From Saprospiraceae bacterium UBA7328 (GTDB taxonomy: Bacteria > Bacteroidota > Bacteroidia > Chitinophagales > Saprospiraceae), in the NCBI GenBank assembly GCA_002471345.1, contig DKPS01000279.1, positions 1 through 42,161 on the forward strand: a DNA stretch of 42,161 nucleotides, read 5' to 3'. This document shows positions 1 through 9,756 of this stretch, in pieces. Both the position numbers and the translations under genes were made by a program. Below the pieces are notes generated by a model. That model made no database searches. It worked only from the letters and a program-made list of their open reading frames with translations, and was not told where the DNA came from. Each line of letters starts with the position of its first letter. Within the stretch, counting starts at the first letter, position 1.

Positions 1-1
1 G

Positions 2-1837
2 GTAGAAGAGACAATTTGCAGAGGTTCCAGTGTGATGATAAATGGAGTGGAGTATAGTGAAAGCAACCTTTCAGGAGAAAGTATTTTGAGCACATCAGAA
101 GGTTGTGACAGTATAGTGTTCGTAAATATTAGTGTATATCAAGATATTAGTTCGCAAAGAAATGAAGTCATTTGTGCAGGTGATTTTATGGACATTGAAG
201 GGCAGAGGTTTGATGCCAATAACTTAAGTGGAGTATTGGTATTACAGAATAGTGAAGGTTGTGACAGTACGGTTTTTGTAAATATTGATATTGCTCAGAC
301 TTACTTGATATCTAAAGACACAAGTGTTTGTGCTAGTGAGTTTGGACTTGGGATAAATAGTGTCGATGTATTGAGAGATACATTGATCATGCAGTCCGTA
401 CAAGGCTGTGATAGCATCTTTGTTCTTAATATGTATTTATTAGAATCTCCTTCTTCAGTATATGAGGAAACATTATGTGCTGATGAGTTTGTTAATATAG
501 GAGGAGAGCGATTTGATATTAACAATCCTACTGGATCTGCTACATTGACATCAGCAATTGGCTGTGATAGTATAGTCAATGTGGACTTGACTTATATTAC
601 TTCAACTGAGGTATCTATTAATTCAATTCTATGTGAAGGTGAAGAGATGATTGTTAATGGAACAGCATACAATATCAATAATACTTCTGGTCAAGAAATA
701 ATACAACTACCTAGTGGTTGTGATAGTGTCATCTTAATTGATTTGACATTTAAAAATCAAAGTTCAACACTATTGGATCAAGTCTTATGTGAGAATGAAA
801 GCATTGAGGTAAATGGAGTCATATATGATATAAATACGCCAAGAGGTCAGCAAATTCTAGCTGCTGGTAATGGTTGTGACAGTATAATTGATATAGATCT
901 AAACTTTTCTATTCCAGAATCCACTTCTATTTCTCAACACCTATGTGCTGGAGAGGAATTAGTTGTAGCCGGAAATAGATATGACATTAATAATCCTTCA
1001 GGAAATATTACTCTTCAGAATGCATTGGGATGTGACAGTGTCATAGCAGTTGATCTTATATTTACAGATATCGATGTAGATGCTAGAGGACTCTCGGTAT
1101 GCCCAGACGACCCTAGTGGCGGAAGGATAATGATAGAGGGTGTGTTTGATGGCATGGCGCCATTTACATATTCTGTGAATGGTCTCACTGGAGACGTACA
1201 TGAATTTCCCACAGAGATATCCAATTTAGGCCCAGGGAATTATGATTTAGAGATTTATGATGCCGAAGGATGTTCGGTAACTAGAAGAGTATCTATTACT
1301 CAAGCAGGAAGGGTCGATATTGCAATAGATTGGTTTAAAGTGGATGAAGGAGTCTATGAATTAGAATTAAGACATACTGGTATTATAGATTCCTTCAGAT
1401 GGGAATCACTTGCAGAATTATCTTGTGAGAATTGTTTTTCTCCTACCGTAACACTTGATGAGACTTCAATCATCAGAGCTTTAGTATACGATGAGGATGG
1501 ATGTCTCAGAGAAACAGAAATTAGACTAGAATACGTACGAAAAATACAAAGTGAAGTTGCTAATATTATTAATACGAGCAGCACTACTGGAAATGACAAG
1601 CTATACCTTACTCTAGAGGATGCTGAAAATATTGAATATGATTTATTGATTTTCAATAGATGGGGAGAAATTATCTACAAAGCAAGAGGACTTACACCAA
1701 ATGACCCTTCCTCAGGATGGGATGGTACTCGTGCTGGTAGAAAATTGGATAATGGAGTCTATATCTATGAAATGATGGTAAAAGAAAATAATGTCCTGTT
1801 GGAAGTGCTCCACGGTGACGTAACTCTTATTGATTAA
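2..1837 (+). CDS. Large secreted Cys-repeat adhesin-like protein, CHU_C C-terminus (5' partial)
   Basis: The reading frame is open from base 2, so the gene starts before the window; the first GTG at base 32 lies inside a repeat and is not a credible start. At least seven copies of a ~52-residue module fill the first 1,060 bases. Each opens with a Cys (LCAGE, LCEGE, ICAGD) and ends with GCDS followed by an alternating hydrophobic strand. An SprB-like segment follows (around bases 1090-1310), then a ~100-residue C-terminal domain with FNRWGEIIY, GWDGT and NGVYIYEM, the pattern of the CHU_C / gliding-motility-associated type B sorting domain. Such domains direct export by the type IX secretion system to the cell surface or medium. 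The usual opening of that domain (NAFSPNGDG-like) is replaced here by a divergent stretch. An adhesin or matrix role is inferred; no enzymatic domain is visible. Confidence 0.85.
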   Translation, partial: VEETICRGSSVMINGVEYSESNLSGESILSTSEGCDSIVFVNISVYQDISSQRNEVICAGDFMDIEGQRFDANNLSGVLVLQNSEGCDSTVFVNIDIAQTYLISKDTSVCASEFGLGINSVDVLRDTLIMQSVQGCDSIFVLNMYLLESPSSVYEETLCADEFVNIGGERFDINNPTGSATLTSAIGCDSIVNVDLTYITSTEVSINSILCEGEEMIVNGTAYNINNTSGQEIIQLPSGCDSVILIDLTFKNQSSTLLDQVLCENESIEVNGVIYDINTPRGQQILAAGNGCDSIIDIDLNFSIPESTSISQHLCAGEELVVAGNRYDINNPSGNITLQNALGCDSVIAVDLIFTDIDVDARGLSVCPDDPSGGRIMIEGVFDGMAPFTYSVNGLTGDVHEFPTEISNLGPGNYDLEIYDAEGCSVTRRVSITQAGRVDIAIDWFKVDEGVYELELRHTGIIDSFRWESLAELSCENCFSPTVTLDETSIIRALVYDEDGCLRETEIRLEYVRKIQSEVANIINTSSTTGNDKLYLTLEDAENIEYDLLIFNRWGEIIYKARGLTPNDPSSGWDGTRAGRKLDNGVYIYEMMVKENNVLLEVLHGDVTLID

Positions 1838-1875
1838 TTTTTTAGTTACCCCATTTTGGGTGGTACCAAAAAGGG

Positions 1876-1907
1876 AAAAGGCTGTCCATGAAAATGGACG
1901 GCTTTTT
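1876..1907 (+). terminator. Rho-independent terminator after the first adhesin gene
   Basis: A perfect 6-bp stem (GTCCAT / ATGGAC) around a GAAA loop is extended outward by G-U and Watson-Crick pairs to about 13 pairs, and runs into a TTTTT tract. It lies 38 bases after the stop codon and separates this gene from the next adhesin gene. Confidence 0.75.
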
Positions 1908-1971
1908 ATATTTTAAAATATGATTAACAGCATATTACACATATATTTTATCGTAATGTGAATGTGAAAAT

Positions 1972-1979
1972 AATATTTG
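1972..1979 (+). promoter_or_regulatory. Possible -7 promoter element of the second adhesin gene
   Basis: AATATTTG matches the Bacteroidota -7 consensus TAnnTTTG at 7 of 8 positions, 32 bases before the GTG start. I see no convincing -33 TTTG, so this is tentative. Confidence 0.3.
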
Positions 1980-2010
1980 ATTTTGGAGCGTTTATTGTAA
2001 ATACTTTATT

Positions 2011-5000
2011 GTGATAAATCCAAAATTTTCATATTACATTGCATTCTTAGTTGTTTTCTTTGCGTCTCAGTTACCTGCTCAGGTAACCATTGATGTGATA
2101 GAATTTAATGGAGATATAGATGTGTCCGTCCCTTCTCCAAATATTGGAGAATGTGATAATACCCAAGGTGTTTTTGGGATAGAAAATGAAGCGTTTGTAA
2201 TTAGAGAAAAGGAAGGGTCACAATGCTGTCCCTTTAATAACCTTACGGGTAATAATCTTTCTATTGGCACTATTGGACCTTACATATTCACTGAAGCCTA
2301 CTGTGATGTAACTATTACATTGAATACAAGTGCAATAGGATCATTAGAAGAATGTGTAGGAATAGGAGCATGTGTAAGTGCATTTTCCGGTGCTGATGAG
2401 ATGGAAGTTCAAATCACACTAGATGGAAGCACATTCCCAATTGGTTCATATTGTGGGTCTAATGTTTCTTCAGTTTTTTCACAAACATTTGATAATGTAG
2501 GAATTGGGACGGCGGTTTTTTTTACTGTTACTGGAGGCACTCAAGATGAAGATGAAGAATATAGAATCGAGAGTATTGAAATAGAAGGCACCCTAAAGAG
2601 CTTGGTACCTGCTGAAATTAGTAGTAACGGAGAGAATAATAGATTCTGTGAGAGTACTGATGTTTTGGTTCTAAATGCTATTCCAGCAGATGGTGTAGAT
2701 TATGACTGGGTAGGGCCAAATGGAGTATTGACTTCATCCTCATCATCGATTGCATTTCCTGATCCAGTAACTCCTGAAGATGCTGGTCTATATACGCTGA
2801 CAATCACAGAATCTGGAGGATGCACAAGTACTGCCGAAATCAATATTGAGGTTATTGGAATAGCACAGAAAGATGTAGAAAGTAGATTCCCATTTATTAC
2901 CAATACATTTTGCACGGATTCCGATGCCCAATCACTGCCAATTGCTGCTTCCCCAGACTTTACTCGAACAGGCACGTGGAATGTTAATGATCCTCTAGAG
3001 TTTTCAAACCTAAAAGATAGTACCCTTCTAGTATTCACTTATGATGACAATGCCACTGATCCCGATTCAATGTATTTAAGGATAGATACATTCCCATCTG
3101 TAGGTAATAATTTGGTCCAAATGGACATATGTGCAAGTAGTGATGACCCTTTTGTCAATCTTGTTGAGTTGTTTGATTTAAATCTAGACAACATCTCAAC
3201 TGTCCTTGCTTTTGGAAGTGGAAGAAATAAAAATGAACTTTTTAATATTGATGTATCTGGTATTCCTCCCGGAGGAGATGTAATCAATTTTACAGCTATA
3301 CCTAATGGCAATTGCTCAGAAAGGTCTTACTCAGTTGACATCATGTTTGAGCTTATTGAAGTAGGCCAAAGTAATGTTCTTTCTTACTGTGAAGAAGAAG
3401 CACAATTAGATTTTCCCGATTTTGTATCTGCCCTAGGTCTTTCTAATAATGCTACAGGTTTGTGGAGAGATGTGAATAATTCTGGAATTGATCTTTCAAG
3501 TCCATCAGGTGTAGACATTTCAACCTTAGAAACAGGAACCTACGACTTTCAATACATAGTAAACGAGGCGAGCATTTGTGGTGAGCAAGTAAACGACACC
3601 GCATTGCTCCGGCTTATAATTCAGCCTGACTTGAAACTAGATATAGAGACTCAATCAATAGAAATAACATGTGATAATCTCGACTTGCAAGTGGATTTAG
3701 ATTTTGCTTTTCCAAGCACAAATTATATGGTAACCTTAGCAATATCTGATCAAGATGATAATATCACATTATTTGATCCATTTGAATCAATAGAAGAATC
3801 GCATTTTATCAATGTTTCATCTACAAGTGGAATAAATAGAATAGAAGAAAATACACTTTTTCTAAATCCTTTCGTAAGTAATACTTATACAGTCAATGTA
3901 GTCTCATATGATGCTAGTATTGAAAGCATGTGTCCTGTAGAATTGCCTACGGGAGAGATTATTGTCACTTTTGATACTCAGATTTCAATACCAATAGATA
4001 CCATGATTTGTGGTGGCGATGTGTTTGAATTTAAAGGAACGATATACCCAGATCCACTTGCAGAATTCCCTGTTGTTATTTCTGGTGATCTAGGATGTGA
4101 TACTACTTTTCTCCTCTCAGTGCAGTTCAGTCCGGATTTGATTTTTACTATTGATACATCTATTTGCGAAGGTGATGTTTTTAGTTTTAAGGGAACAGAC
4201 TATGTTTTTGAAGAAATTGATCTTCCCATCACTGTTTCTGGACTAGATGCAGGTTGTGATACAACTTACATTTTGAACTTAGAAATTGAAGAGGCCATTG
4301 TATTGCAAGATGAAGTTGATCCATGTATCGGAGAAGGTGATTTTAGAGGAATCACTGTGACCTCAGATACATTGATTGTCTATAATGGAATTGGAAGTGA
4401 TTGTGATACTATTTATGAAATATTTTATTCGCCCACAGTTACAGAGGATTCTTTTTTTCAAGATGAAAGGTGTGAAAATGATCCAGTAACCATAAATGGT
4501 GTTGTATATGATGTGAATAACACTTCAGGTAGTTATGATCTCATTACATCGGAAGGATGTACTCAGACCGTCAATGTGCAAATAGATTTTGAGGCAGGTG
4601 TCTTTGTAGATGTCGATGAAATCTTTTGTGAAGGACAGTTTTTGATGGTTGGAGATCAGAGATTTGATGAGAATAATTTGGATGGTGAAGTTATCTTTCC
4701 TGAAGCATCTGCCACTGGATGTGATAGTGTTGTTTTTGTTTCATTGGAGTATATAGAAACAGAAGAGTACATTCATCAGGTAAATTTATGTGCGGGGCAG
4801 GTTATGAATCTTTTTGGAATAGAGGTCAATGAAAACACCACAATGGATGAATCATTTTCTATAGGTCCAAACTTGTGCGATACCTTGTTAAGGTTTGATG
4901 TAAGCCTCAGATCTATTTCTGTCACTTCAGGTTCATCGCCTTCATGTGCAGATGATAATAACGGCGAGTTAGAACTAATTATAAATGAAGGCAGTGCTCC

Positions 5001-5682
5001 TTATACTATTGATGTTGAAGGAGATGTATCATCTTCAGATTCAGAAATGGTTGTCTTAGACGAGTTGGTCCCAGGTGACTATTTGATACAGGTGATAGAT
5101 GCTAATGGATGTGAGCTTTCAGAATTGTTGACGGTAGAAACTTCTCTTTTTAACCTTGATTTTAATAGTAGTCAGAACGCCCAAGGAGGATTGAATTTGG
5201 AAGTGATAAGTGAACAAAATATCAATTCTGTCAGTTGGACGCCACCAGGAGGTCTAAGTTGCGATGACTGTACTAATACGAATGCTAACCCTGATGAAAC
5301 AACAATTTACACTGTTGTTGCATTTAATAATATAGGATGTAGACAATCCATCAGTGTTGAGGTAATAGTAAATAATAATCCTACCGAAGGAATCTCTTAT
5401 TATTTACCCACTGCGTTTTCTCCGAATAATGCTGGAAATGATCGATTCTTTTTGCAATCTCAAGCCGGATCAGTGGTATCTTATGATATGTCTATTTATA
5501 GTCGATATGGTGAAAAAATGTACGAGGTAATTGATGCACAACCAAATGACTCGGATTTTGGATGGGACGGAAAAAAATCAGGAACAGTTATTCAACCTGA
5601 TGTTTTTGTCTATCACATCGTAATGCGATCTATAGACGGAGGTACTATTGTCGAAGCTGGTGATATTCTTTTAGTTAATTGA
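2011..5682 (+). CDS. Giant secreted protein with Ig-like, Cys-repeat and CHU_C domains
   Basis: The start is GTG, chosen because it leads directly into a signal peptide (hydrophobic residues 7-22, cleavage near PAQ). Residues ~30-195 form an N-terminal domain with several Cys. Residues ~205-285 look like an Ig/PKD-like domain (DYDWVGPNG, AGLYTLTIT, GCTS). A long central region follows, then about six degenerate copies of the Cys-pair module (ICEGDVFSFKG, GCDTTYIL) at residues ~665-965. An SprB-like stretch (APYTIDVEGD, GDYLIQVIDANGC) comes next. The C-terminal ~100 residues (LPTAFSPNNAGNDRFF, IYSRYGEKMYEV, GWDGKKSG) are a clear CHU_C / type B T9SS sorting domain. It is a paralogue of its upstream neighbour and probably a surface adhesin. 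It carries no recognisable catalytic site. Confidence 0.88.
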   Translation: MINPKFSYYIAFLVVFFASQLPAQVTIDVIEFNGDIDVSVPSPNIGECDNTQGVFGIENEAFVIREKEGSQCCPFNNLTGNNLSIGTIGPYIFTEAYCDVTITLNTSAIGSLEECVGIGACVSAFSGADEMEVQITLDGSTFPIGSYCGSNVSSVFSQTFDNVGIGTAVFFTVTGGTQDEDEEYRIESIEIEGTLKSLVPAEISSNGENNRFCESTDVLVLNAIPADGVDYDWVGPNGVLTSSSSSIAFPDPVTPEDAGLYTLTITESGGCTSTAEINIEVIGIAQKDVESRFPFITNTFCTDSDAQSLPIAASPDFTRTGTWNVNDPLEFSNLKDSTLLVFTYDDNATDPDSMYLRIDTFPSVGNNLVQMDICASSDDPFVNLVELFDLNLDNISTVLAFGSGRNKNELFNIDVSGIPPGGDVINFTAIPNGNCSERSYSVDIMFELIEVGQSNVLSYCEEEAQLDFPDFVSALGLSNNATGLWRDVNNSGIDLSSPSGVDISTLETGTYDFQYIVNEASICGEQVNDTALLRLIIQPDLKLDIETQSIEITCDNLDLQVDLDFAFPSTNYMVTLAISDQDDNITLFDPFESIEESHFINVSSTSGINRIEENTLFLNPFVSNTYTVNVVSYDASIESMCPVELPTGEIIVTFDTQISIPIDTMICGGDVFEFKGTIYPDPLAEFPVVISGDLGCDTTFLLSVQFSPDLIFTIDTSICEGDVFSFKGTDYVFEEIDLPITVSGLDAGCDTTYILNLEIEEAIVLQDEVDPCIGEGDFRGITVTSDTLIVYNGIGSDCDTIYEIFYSPTVTEDSFFQDERCENDPVTINGVVYDVNNTSGSYDLITSEGCTQTVNVQIDFEAGVFVDVDEIFCEGQFLMVGDQRFDENNLDGEVIFPEASATGCDSVVFVSLEYIETEEYIHQVNLCAGQVMNLFGIEVNENTTMDESFSIGPNLCDTLLRFDVSLRSISVTSGSSPSCADDNNGELELIINEGSAPYTIDVEGDVSSSDSEMVVLDELVPGDYLIQVIDANGCELSELLTVETSLFNLDFNSSQNAQGGLNLEVISEQNINSVSWTPPGGLSCDDCTNTNANPDETTIYTVVAFNNIGCRQSISVEVIVNNNPTEGISYYLPTAFSPNNAGNDRFFLQSQAGSVVSYDMSIYSRYGEKMYEVIDAQPNDSDFGWDGKKSGTVIQPDVFVYHIVMRSIDGGTIVEAGDILLVN

Positions 5683-5732
5683 CATGTCATATTCCATCAT
5701 TAGATATTGAGGAATTATTGAAAAATGACGCC

Positions 5733-5740
5733 TACCTTTG
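5733..5740 (+). promoter_or_regulatory. -7 promoter element of the porin gene
   Basis: TACCTTTG is a full match to the Bacteroidota -7 consensus TAnnTTTG. A TTG at 5707-5709 lies 23 bases upstream, within the usual spacing for the -33 element. The proposed start codon is about 50 bases downstream. Confidence 0.5.
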
Positions 5741-5791
5741 CCTCGTATCCTTAAAGACTTAAAGCATCAGCTAATAAAATAAAGATTCCTT

Positions 5792-7714
5792 TTGGTAAAT
5801 TTCAACATTTCATCTTTTAGGTCTTTTTTAATAGGAAATTTTATTCTACTTATTATTCTATTATCGGCAAGTGCAAAGGTGTATTCACAGGACTATCCAG
5901 GTCAAGGAGGGAGGTTGAGAGGTAATACCCAGAATGGTGCTTTACGTACTGCATCAGACTCTATAAAAAAGCCACCTTTGAAAGTCGATTATTTCCAGAT
6001 CGATGACCTTGGATTGCTATCCAGGATTCAGGATACTATTTCGCAGCGAGACTTAAGTGTTGATCTATTACAAGACGATATAGATCATTTGGGTTTAGGT
6101 AACTATTATGCTGCTACACTTCCCGTACGATTTGAATTTAATCACCAAAGGGGAAACAAGCTTGGACTCAAGTCCTACGATATTTATAAAACCTACCTAC
6201 CTACTTCTATAATTGTTTCCCCAAATAGACCTGTGGTTAAAGCGTATTATGGGTCGAGATCTCAGGATGGTCATCGCAATATAAATCTTGAATTTAGCAG
6301 AACATTTGCTCGTAATATTACTTTTGGATTTAGAATATTTTCTGGTAACAGCAAAGGTCAATTTAGTCATCAGACGTCTGGATTTAATGCTCTAGAATTT
6401 AATGTTGTGCAGCGAAGCAAAAAAGACAGAAGAAGATCTTATCTGCACTTTAATATTATTAGAAATACAGAATTTTTAAATGGAGGATTGACTAATCCTG
6501 AAGATGTGTTATCTGCAATAAGTGGGGGTAATGCCAGTTACTCTGTGAACAATACGGATACTGATTTAAACATAAAGAATACTACATTCAGATTTGGAAC
6601 TTCTATAACATTAGGTGTAGACAGTCTAGTTCAAAAATGGACCAAACTTGCTTTCACCGAAATTGGAAGTGAAAAGGAAAGGTTCAGACACCTTGATCCA
6701 GATGTGACCGATGAAAATGCAATTTCATTCAGCCCTGTACCCCTATCCCAATCTATAGATACTGTAAGAAATAGTGTTTGGAATTTATATCAAAAAATAG
6801 GATTTCAGTTAAAAAGCGAGAAATTGGAAGTGGTTTCAGGAATTCAAATTAATCAAAATTTTGAACAACAAAATTCATTAGATAAACTAACGAGGAGTCA
6901 GTTTTTTATAAATGGAAGGGCTACCTACAAAGTCAACGAATCACTTTCTTCCATCGTTTCTTTTTATCAAGAATTAGGAGGCTTAGCAGAAAGTAATGTA
7001 TCACTATCTGGTTCTTTGAGAATCAGAAATCAGAGGTTTAAACTCTATTTGCAAAATGGATCAGAAGCACCAGGCTTATTTCAGACCTCACTTTCTATTC
7101 TTGGGAATCCGGTATGGACTCAAACTTTGAACAATCAGAAGTATGTTAATCTAGGACTTCATTATCAAAATTTGAAATGGCGAACTAGTGTGCACATTCG
7201 ACATTCTAGTATTTCTGACTATGTGTACCTGAATAGTCAAAAGGTATATACAAATGCTTTGAATCGTCTTTCAGTAAGTTCTGCTGAGATTAGTCATCAA
7301 TGGTCATGGAAATTTTTCTCACTCCAAAATATCCTCTTCTTTCAAAATATTAGTGATGAAAAAATTCTGTCTCTTCCTAAAATTTCTACAAGACATGATA
7401 TATCTATTCGTATACCATTTTTCAAAAAGAAATTAAGAACCAAATTAGGTGGTGTGATCTGGTATCGTGGAAATTATTCAACACCTTCATTTCATAGTTT
7501 TTTAAATGATTTTTATTTTGAAGGAAATTCAATTAGCCCAAGCACATTGAGGTTAGCTCCTTATATCAAAGCTGATATCTCCGGTCTTGAAGTCTACATA
7601 GGAATGGACGACCTTGAAAATGTGCTTAGAAATACGAATAGGTTTGAGGTGAATGGCTACCCACAGCTAGATAGTAGAATCAACCTTGCTTTTAGATTAA
7701 GATTATTGGATTGA
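5792..7714 (+). CDS. Putative outer-membrane porin (Porin_10-like beta barrel)
   Basis: This is a 640-residue protein with an N-terminal signal peptide (hydrophobic residues ~15-28, cleavage around VYSQ). A short Pro/Gly-rich linker follows, then a long series of alternating amphipathic strands ending in an aromatic/hydrophobic strand (INLAFRLRLLD), as outer-membrane beta barrels do. The organisation (DYPGQGG start, then a DYFQIDDLG-type segment) resembles the Bacteroidota 'putative porin' family (Pfam Porin_10); the family name is from memory. The start is TTG; no in-frame ATG precedes the signal peptide. A perfect -7 element lies upstream. It is probably a general or specific diffusion channel, and its substrate cannot be told from the sequence. 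Confidence 0.72.
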   Translation: MVNFNISSFRSFLIGNFILLIILLSASAKVYSQDYPGQGGRLRGNTQNGALRTASDSIKKPPLKVDYFQIDDLGLLSRIQDTISQRDLSVDLLQDDIDHLGLGNYYAATLPVRFEFNHQRGNKLGLKSYDIYKTYLPTSIIVSPNRPVVKAYYGSRSQDGHRNINLEFSRTFARNITFGFRIFSGNSKGQFSHQTSGFNALEFNVVQRSKKDRRRSYLHFNIIRNTEFLNGGLTNPEDVLSAISGGNASYSVNNTDTDLNIKNTTFRFGTSITLGVDSLVQKWTKLAFTEIGSEKERFRHLDPDVTDENAISFSPVPLSQSIDTVRNSVWNLYQKIGFQLKSEKLEVVSGIQINQNFEQQNSLDKLTRSQFFINGRATYKVNESLSSIVSFYQELGGLAESNVSLSGSLRIRNQRFKLYLQNGSEAPGLFQTSLSILGNPVWTQTLNNQKYVNLGLHYQNLKWRTSVHIRHSSISDYVYLNSQKVYTNALNRLSVSSAEISHQWSWKFFSLQNILFFQNISDEKILSLPKISTRHDISIRIPFFKKKLRTKLGGVIWYRGNYSTPSFHSFLNDFYFEGNSISPSTLRLAPYIKADISGLEVYIGMDDLENVLRNTNRFEVNGYPQLDSRINLAFRLRLLD

Positions 7715-7871
7715 TATTAATGCCGTATAAGTATCAGGCAGGATGAGTGATGCATTGTCTTCAGTTAAGTCTGTAAGAACCTAAATTGGAGTCAAGGAAT
7801 ATTAAAAGAGTAGGGACCTTTTAATTGGAATTGGATTTATAGAATAATATAATGATAGAAAAATTAGTTTT

Positions 7872-7900
7872 TAAAAACCCATCCAGCTATGGGGCTTTAT
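7872..7900 (-). terminator. Possible terminator after the yfcE-like gene
   Basis: Read on the minus strand, CCCAT-agctgg-ATGGG is followed by a TTTTT run, about 30 bases beyond the phosphoesterase stop codon. The stem is only 5 perfect pairs plus imperfect extension, and the mirrored A/T tracts mean it could also act on the plus strand after the porin gene. Confidence 0.4.
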
Positions 7901-7928
7901 AGCATTTCTTTGATTCTCATACTCAATC

Positions 7929-8435
7929 TTAAACTTTAGCTTGGGATCTTGAACCTAAGTCTATGGCTCTCAGATTTTGAATCTTACAATGATTGACTTC
8001 AAATTTGAGAAATGTTCTAAATTGATGAAATCCAACTATACCACATGCCCCTGGATTCATATGGAGCAGATTATTTTCTTTGTCTTTCATCACTTTTAGT
8101 ATATGTGAATGCCCACTTATAAATAGGTCTGGTTGATTTTTTTTAATCAAATGATAAGGGTTTTTAAAATATCGCCCTGGATATCCACCAATGTGAGTCA
8201 TAAAAACTTTGATTCCTTCTACTTCCCATATCAAATCCTTTTTTGTCTCAATTTTCACATCGTTTCCATCAATATTTCCCCAGACTGCTCTGAGAGGAGC
8301 AATGCTTTGTAGTTGTTCCAATATAATAGGAGTACCTACATCACCAGCATGCCATATTTCATCAGAGTCATGAAGATGCTTCATTACATCATCTCCTAAA
8401 TAGCTATGAGTATCAGAAATTAAAGAAATTAGCAT
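7929..8435 (-). CDS. YfcE/MJ0936-family metallophosphoesterase
   Basis: This 168-residue calcineurin-like phosphoesterase has the metal-binding motifs in the expected order: ISDTHS (residues ~6-11), HAGDVG (~31-36), GNIDGND (~53-59; many family members have GNCD), a His in MTHIGG (~80) and the terminal GHSHI (~107-111). Family members are Mn-dependent phosphodiesterases of about 160-180 residues with poorly known natural substrates. The start ATG is unambiguous. It lies 46 bases downstream of folC on the same strand and is probably co-transcribed with it. Confidence 0.88.
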   Translation of the reverse strand: MLISLISDTHSYLGDDVMKHLHDSDEIWHAGDVGTPIILEQLQSIAPLRAVWGNIDGNDVKIETKKDLIWEVEGIKVFMTHIGGYPGRYFKNPYHLIKKNQPDLFISGHSHILKVMKDKENNLLHMNPGACGIVGFHQFRTFLKFEVNHCKIQNLRAIDLGSRSQAKV

Positions 8436-8481
8436 ATTCCATTTTATATAGTTGCCAATGTTGTGTTTTATAAATGCTCAC

Positions 8482-9756
8482 TTATCTTTTAATCTTTTCA
8501 AGGATTTCACCAACAACAAAACTACTTCCACCTACAAATATTAGATCTGCTTTGTCTCTTGATCTTTTAGCTGCTTCCAATGCTGAAGACACACTGAGAT
8601 AGCTGTTGAATTGTAATCCTCTTGTTATCATTGATTGCTGGTAAGAGGATACCTTAGCGCCCCTAAAAATGGAAGGTTTGGCAAAGTAGTATTGACCATC
8701 CGAAGGAAGTAGCTTTATTAGCTTTTCTACATCTTTGTCTTTTACAAATCCAAGTACAAAGTGAATTTTTGGATAGTTTAAATGATTTAAATGATTTAAA
8801 GTTTTAGAAAGTGCATGTTCATTATGACCACTATCCAGAAGGATGTTTTTATCACGACTTAGCCATTGCCATCTTCCTTTGTAATTCGTGTTTTTTATAA
8901 ACACATTGATTCCATTTATAATGTGTTTTTTATTGATATTTAATGTGTTATGTGTAATTGTAGATAGGACAGTAGACACGTTTTTAAGAAAAAATGGACC
9001 TCTACTGCGATCTGAAAAGACGAACTGGTGCATGTCTTTATTTCGGATTATCGTTTTTTCACAAGAGTTTTCAGCGGACCATTCTTCAGAAGCAAAATTG
9101 ATACTTGAATTAGAATTGAGTGCTTTCTTCAAAAATACAGGAGCTGACTCCTTATCATATTCGCCAATAATAACAGGGATATTCGTTTTTATTATTCCGG
9201 CTTTTTCAAGAGCAATTAAAGAAATTGAATGTCCAAGCATGTCCATGTGATCCAACCCAATATTTGTGATCACACTTATTTCTGGAGAAATGATATTAGT
9301 ACTGTCTAGACGTCCTCCTAAGCCAACTTCTATAACGGCATAATCCACACCTTCACTACGAAAATACTCAAATGCCATTGCAACAGTCATTTCAAAAAAA
9401 GAAGGTCTAATTTCTGAGATAAGTTCTTTCATTTTCTTAATGAAAGAAACTACTTGTTCTTCGCTGATATAATCACCATTAATTTTTATTCTTTCTCTAA
9501 AATCAATGTAATGAGGTGAAGTGTATAGCCCTACTTTCAGTCCTGATTCTTGGAGAACAGAAGCTAACATATGGCTTACAGTGCCTTTCCCATTAGTACC
9601 ACCTACATGAATGGTTTTATATTCTTTATGAGGGTCACCAAGAGCTTGGCTTAATTTCACAATATTGGTCAGATCTTTTTTTATCGCAACCTTACCCTGA
9701 TTTTGATATACAGGGAGCATATTGAATAAATAATTTATCGTCTCTTTATAGTTCAT
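8482..9756 (-). CDS. folC: Bifunctional folylpolyglutamate synthase / dihydrofolate synthase
   Basis: This 424-residue Mur-ligase-like enzyme adds glutamate to dihydropteroate and folates using ATP, in cytosolic folate biosynthesis. Visible landmarks are the P-loop region VGGTNGKGT (residues ~51-59), SPHYIDFRERI immediately after it, the GLGGRLDSTN motif (~145-154) and TNIGLDHMDMLG (~163-174). EKAGIIK and, in the C-terminal domain, LDSGHNEHAL (FolC usually has DGAHNP here) follow. Length is normal for the family. The start ATG is preceded by a weak -7 box. The yfcE-like gene follows on the same strand. Confidence 0.93.
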   Translation of the reverse strand: MNYKETINYLFNMLPVYQNQGKVAIKKDLTNIVKLSQALGDPHKEYKTIHVGGTNGKGTVSHMLASVLQESGLKVGLYTSPHYIDFRERIKINGDYISEEQVVSFIKKMKELISEIRPSFFEMTVAMAFEYFRSEGVDYAVIEVGLGGRLDSTNIISPEISVITNIGLDHMDMLGHSISLIALEKAGIIKTNIPVIIGEYDKESAPVFLKKALNSNSSINFASEEWSAENSCEKTIIRNKDMHQFVFSDRSRGPFFLKNVSTVLSTITHNTLNINKKHIINGINVFIKNTNYKGRWQWLSRDKNILLDSGHNEHALSKTLNHLNHLNYPKIHFVLGFVKDKDVEKLIKLLPSDGQYYFAKPSIFRGAKVSSYQQSMITRGLQFNSYLSVSSALEAAKRSRDKADLIFVGGSSFVVGEILEKIKR

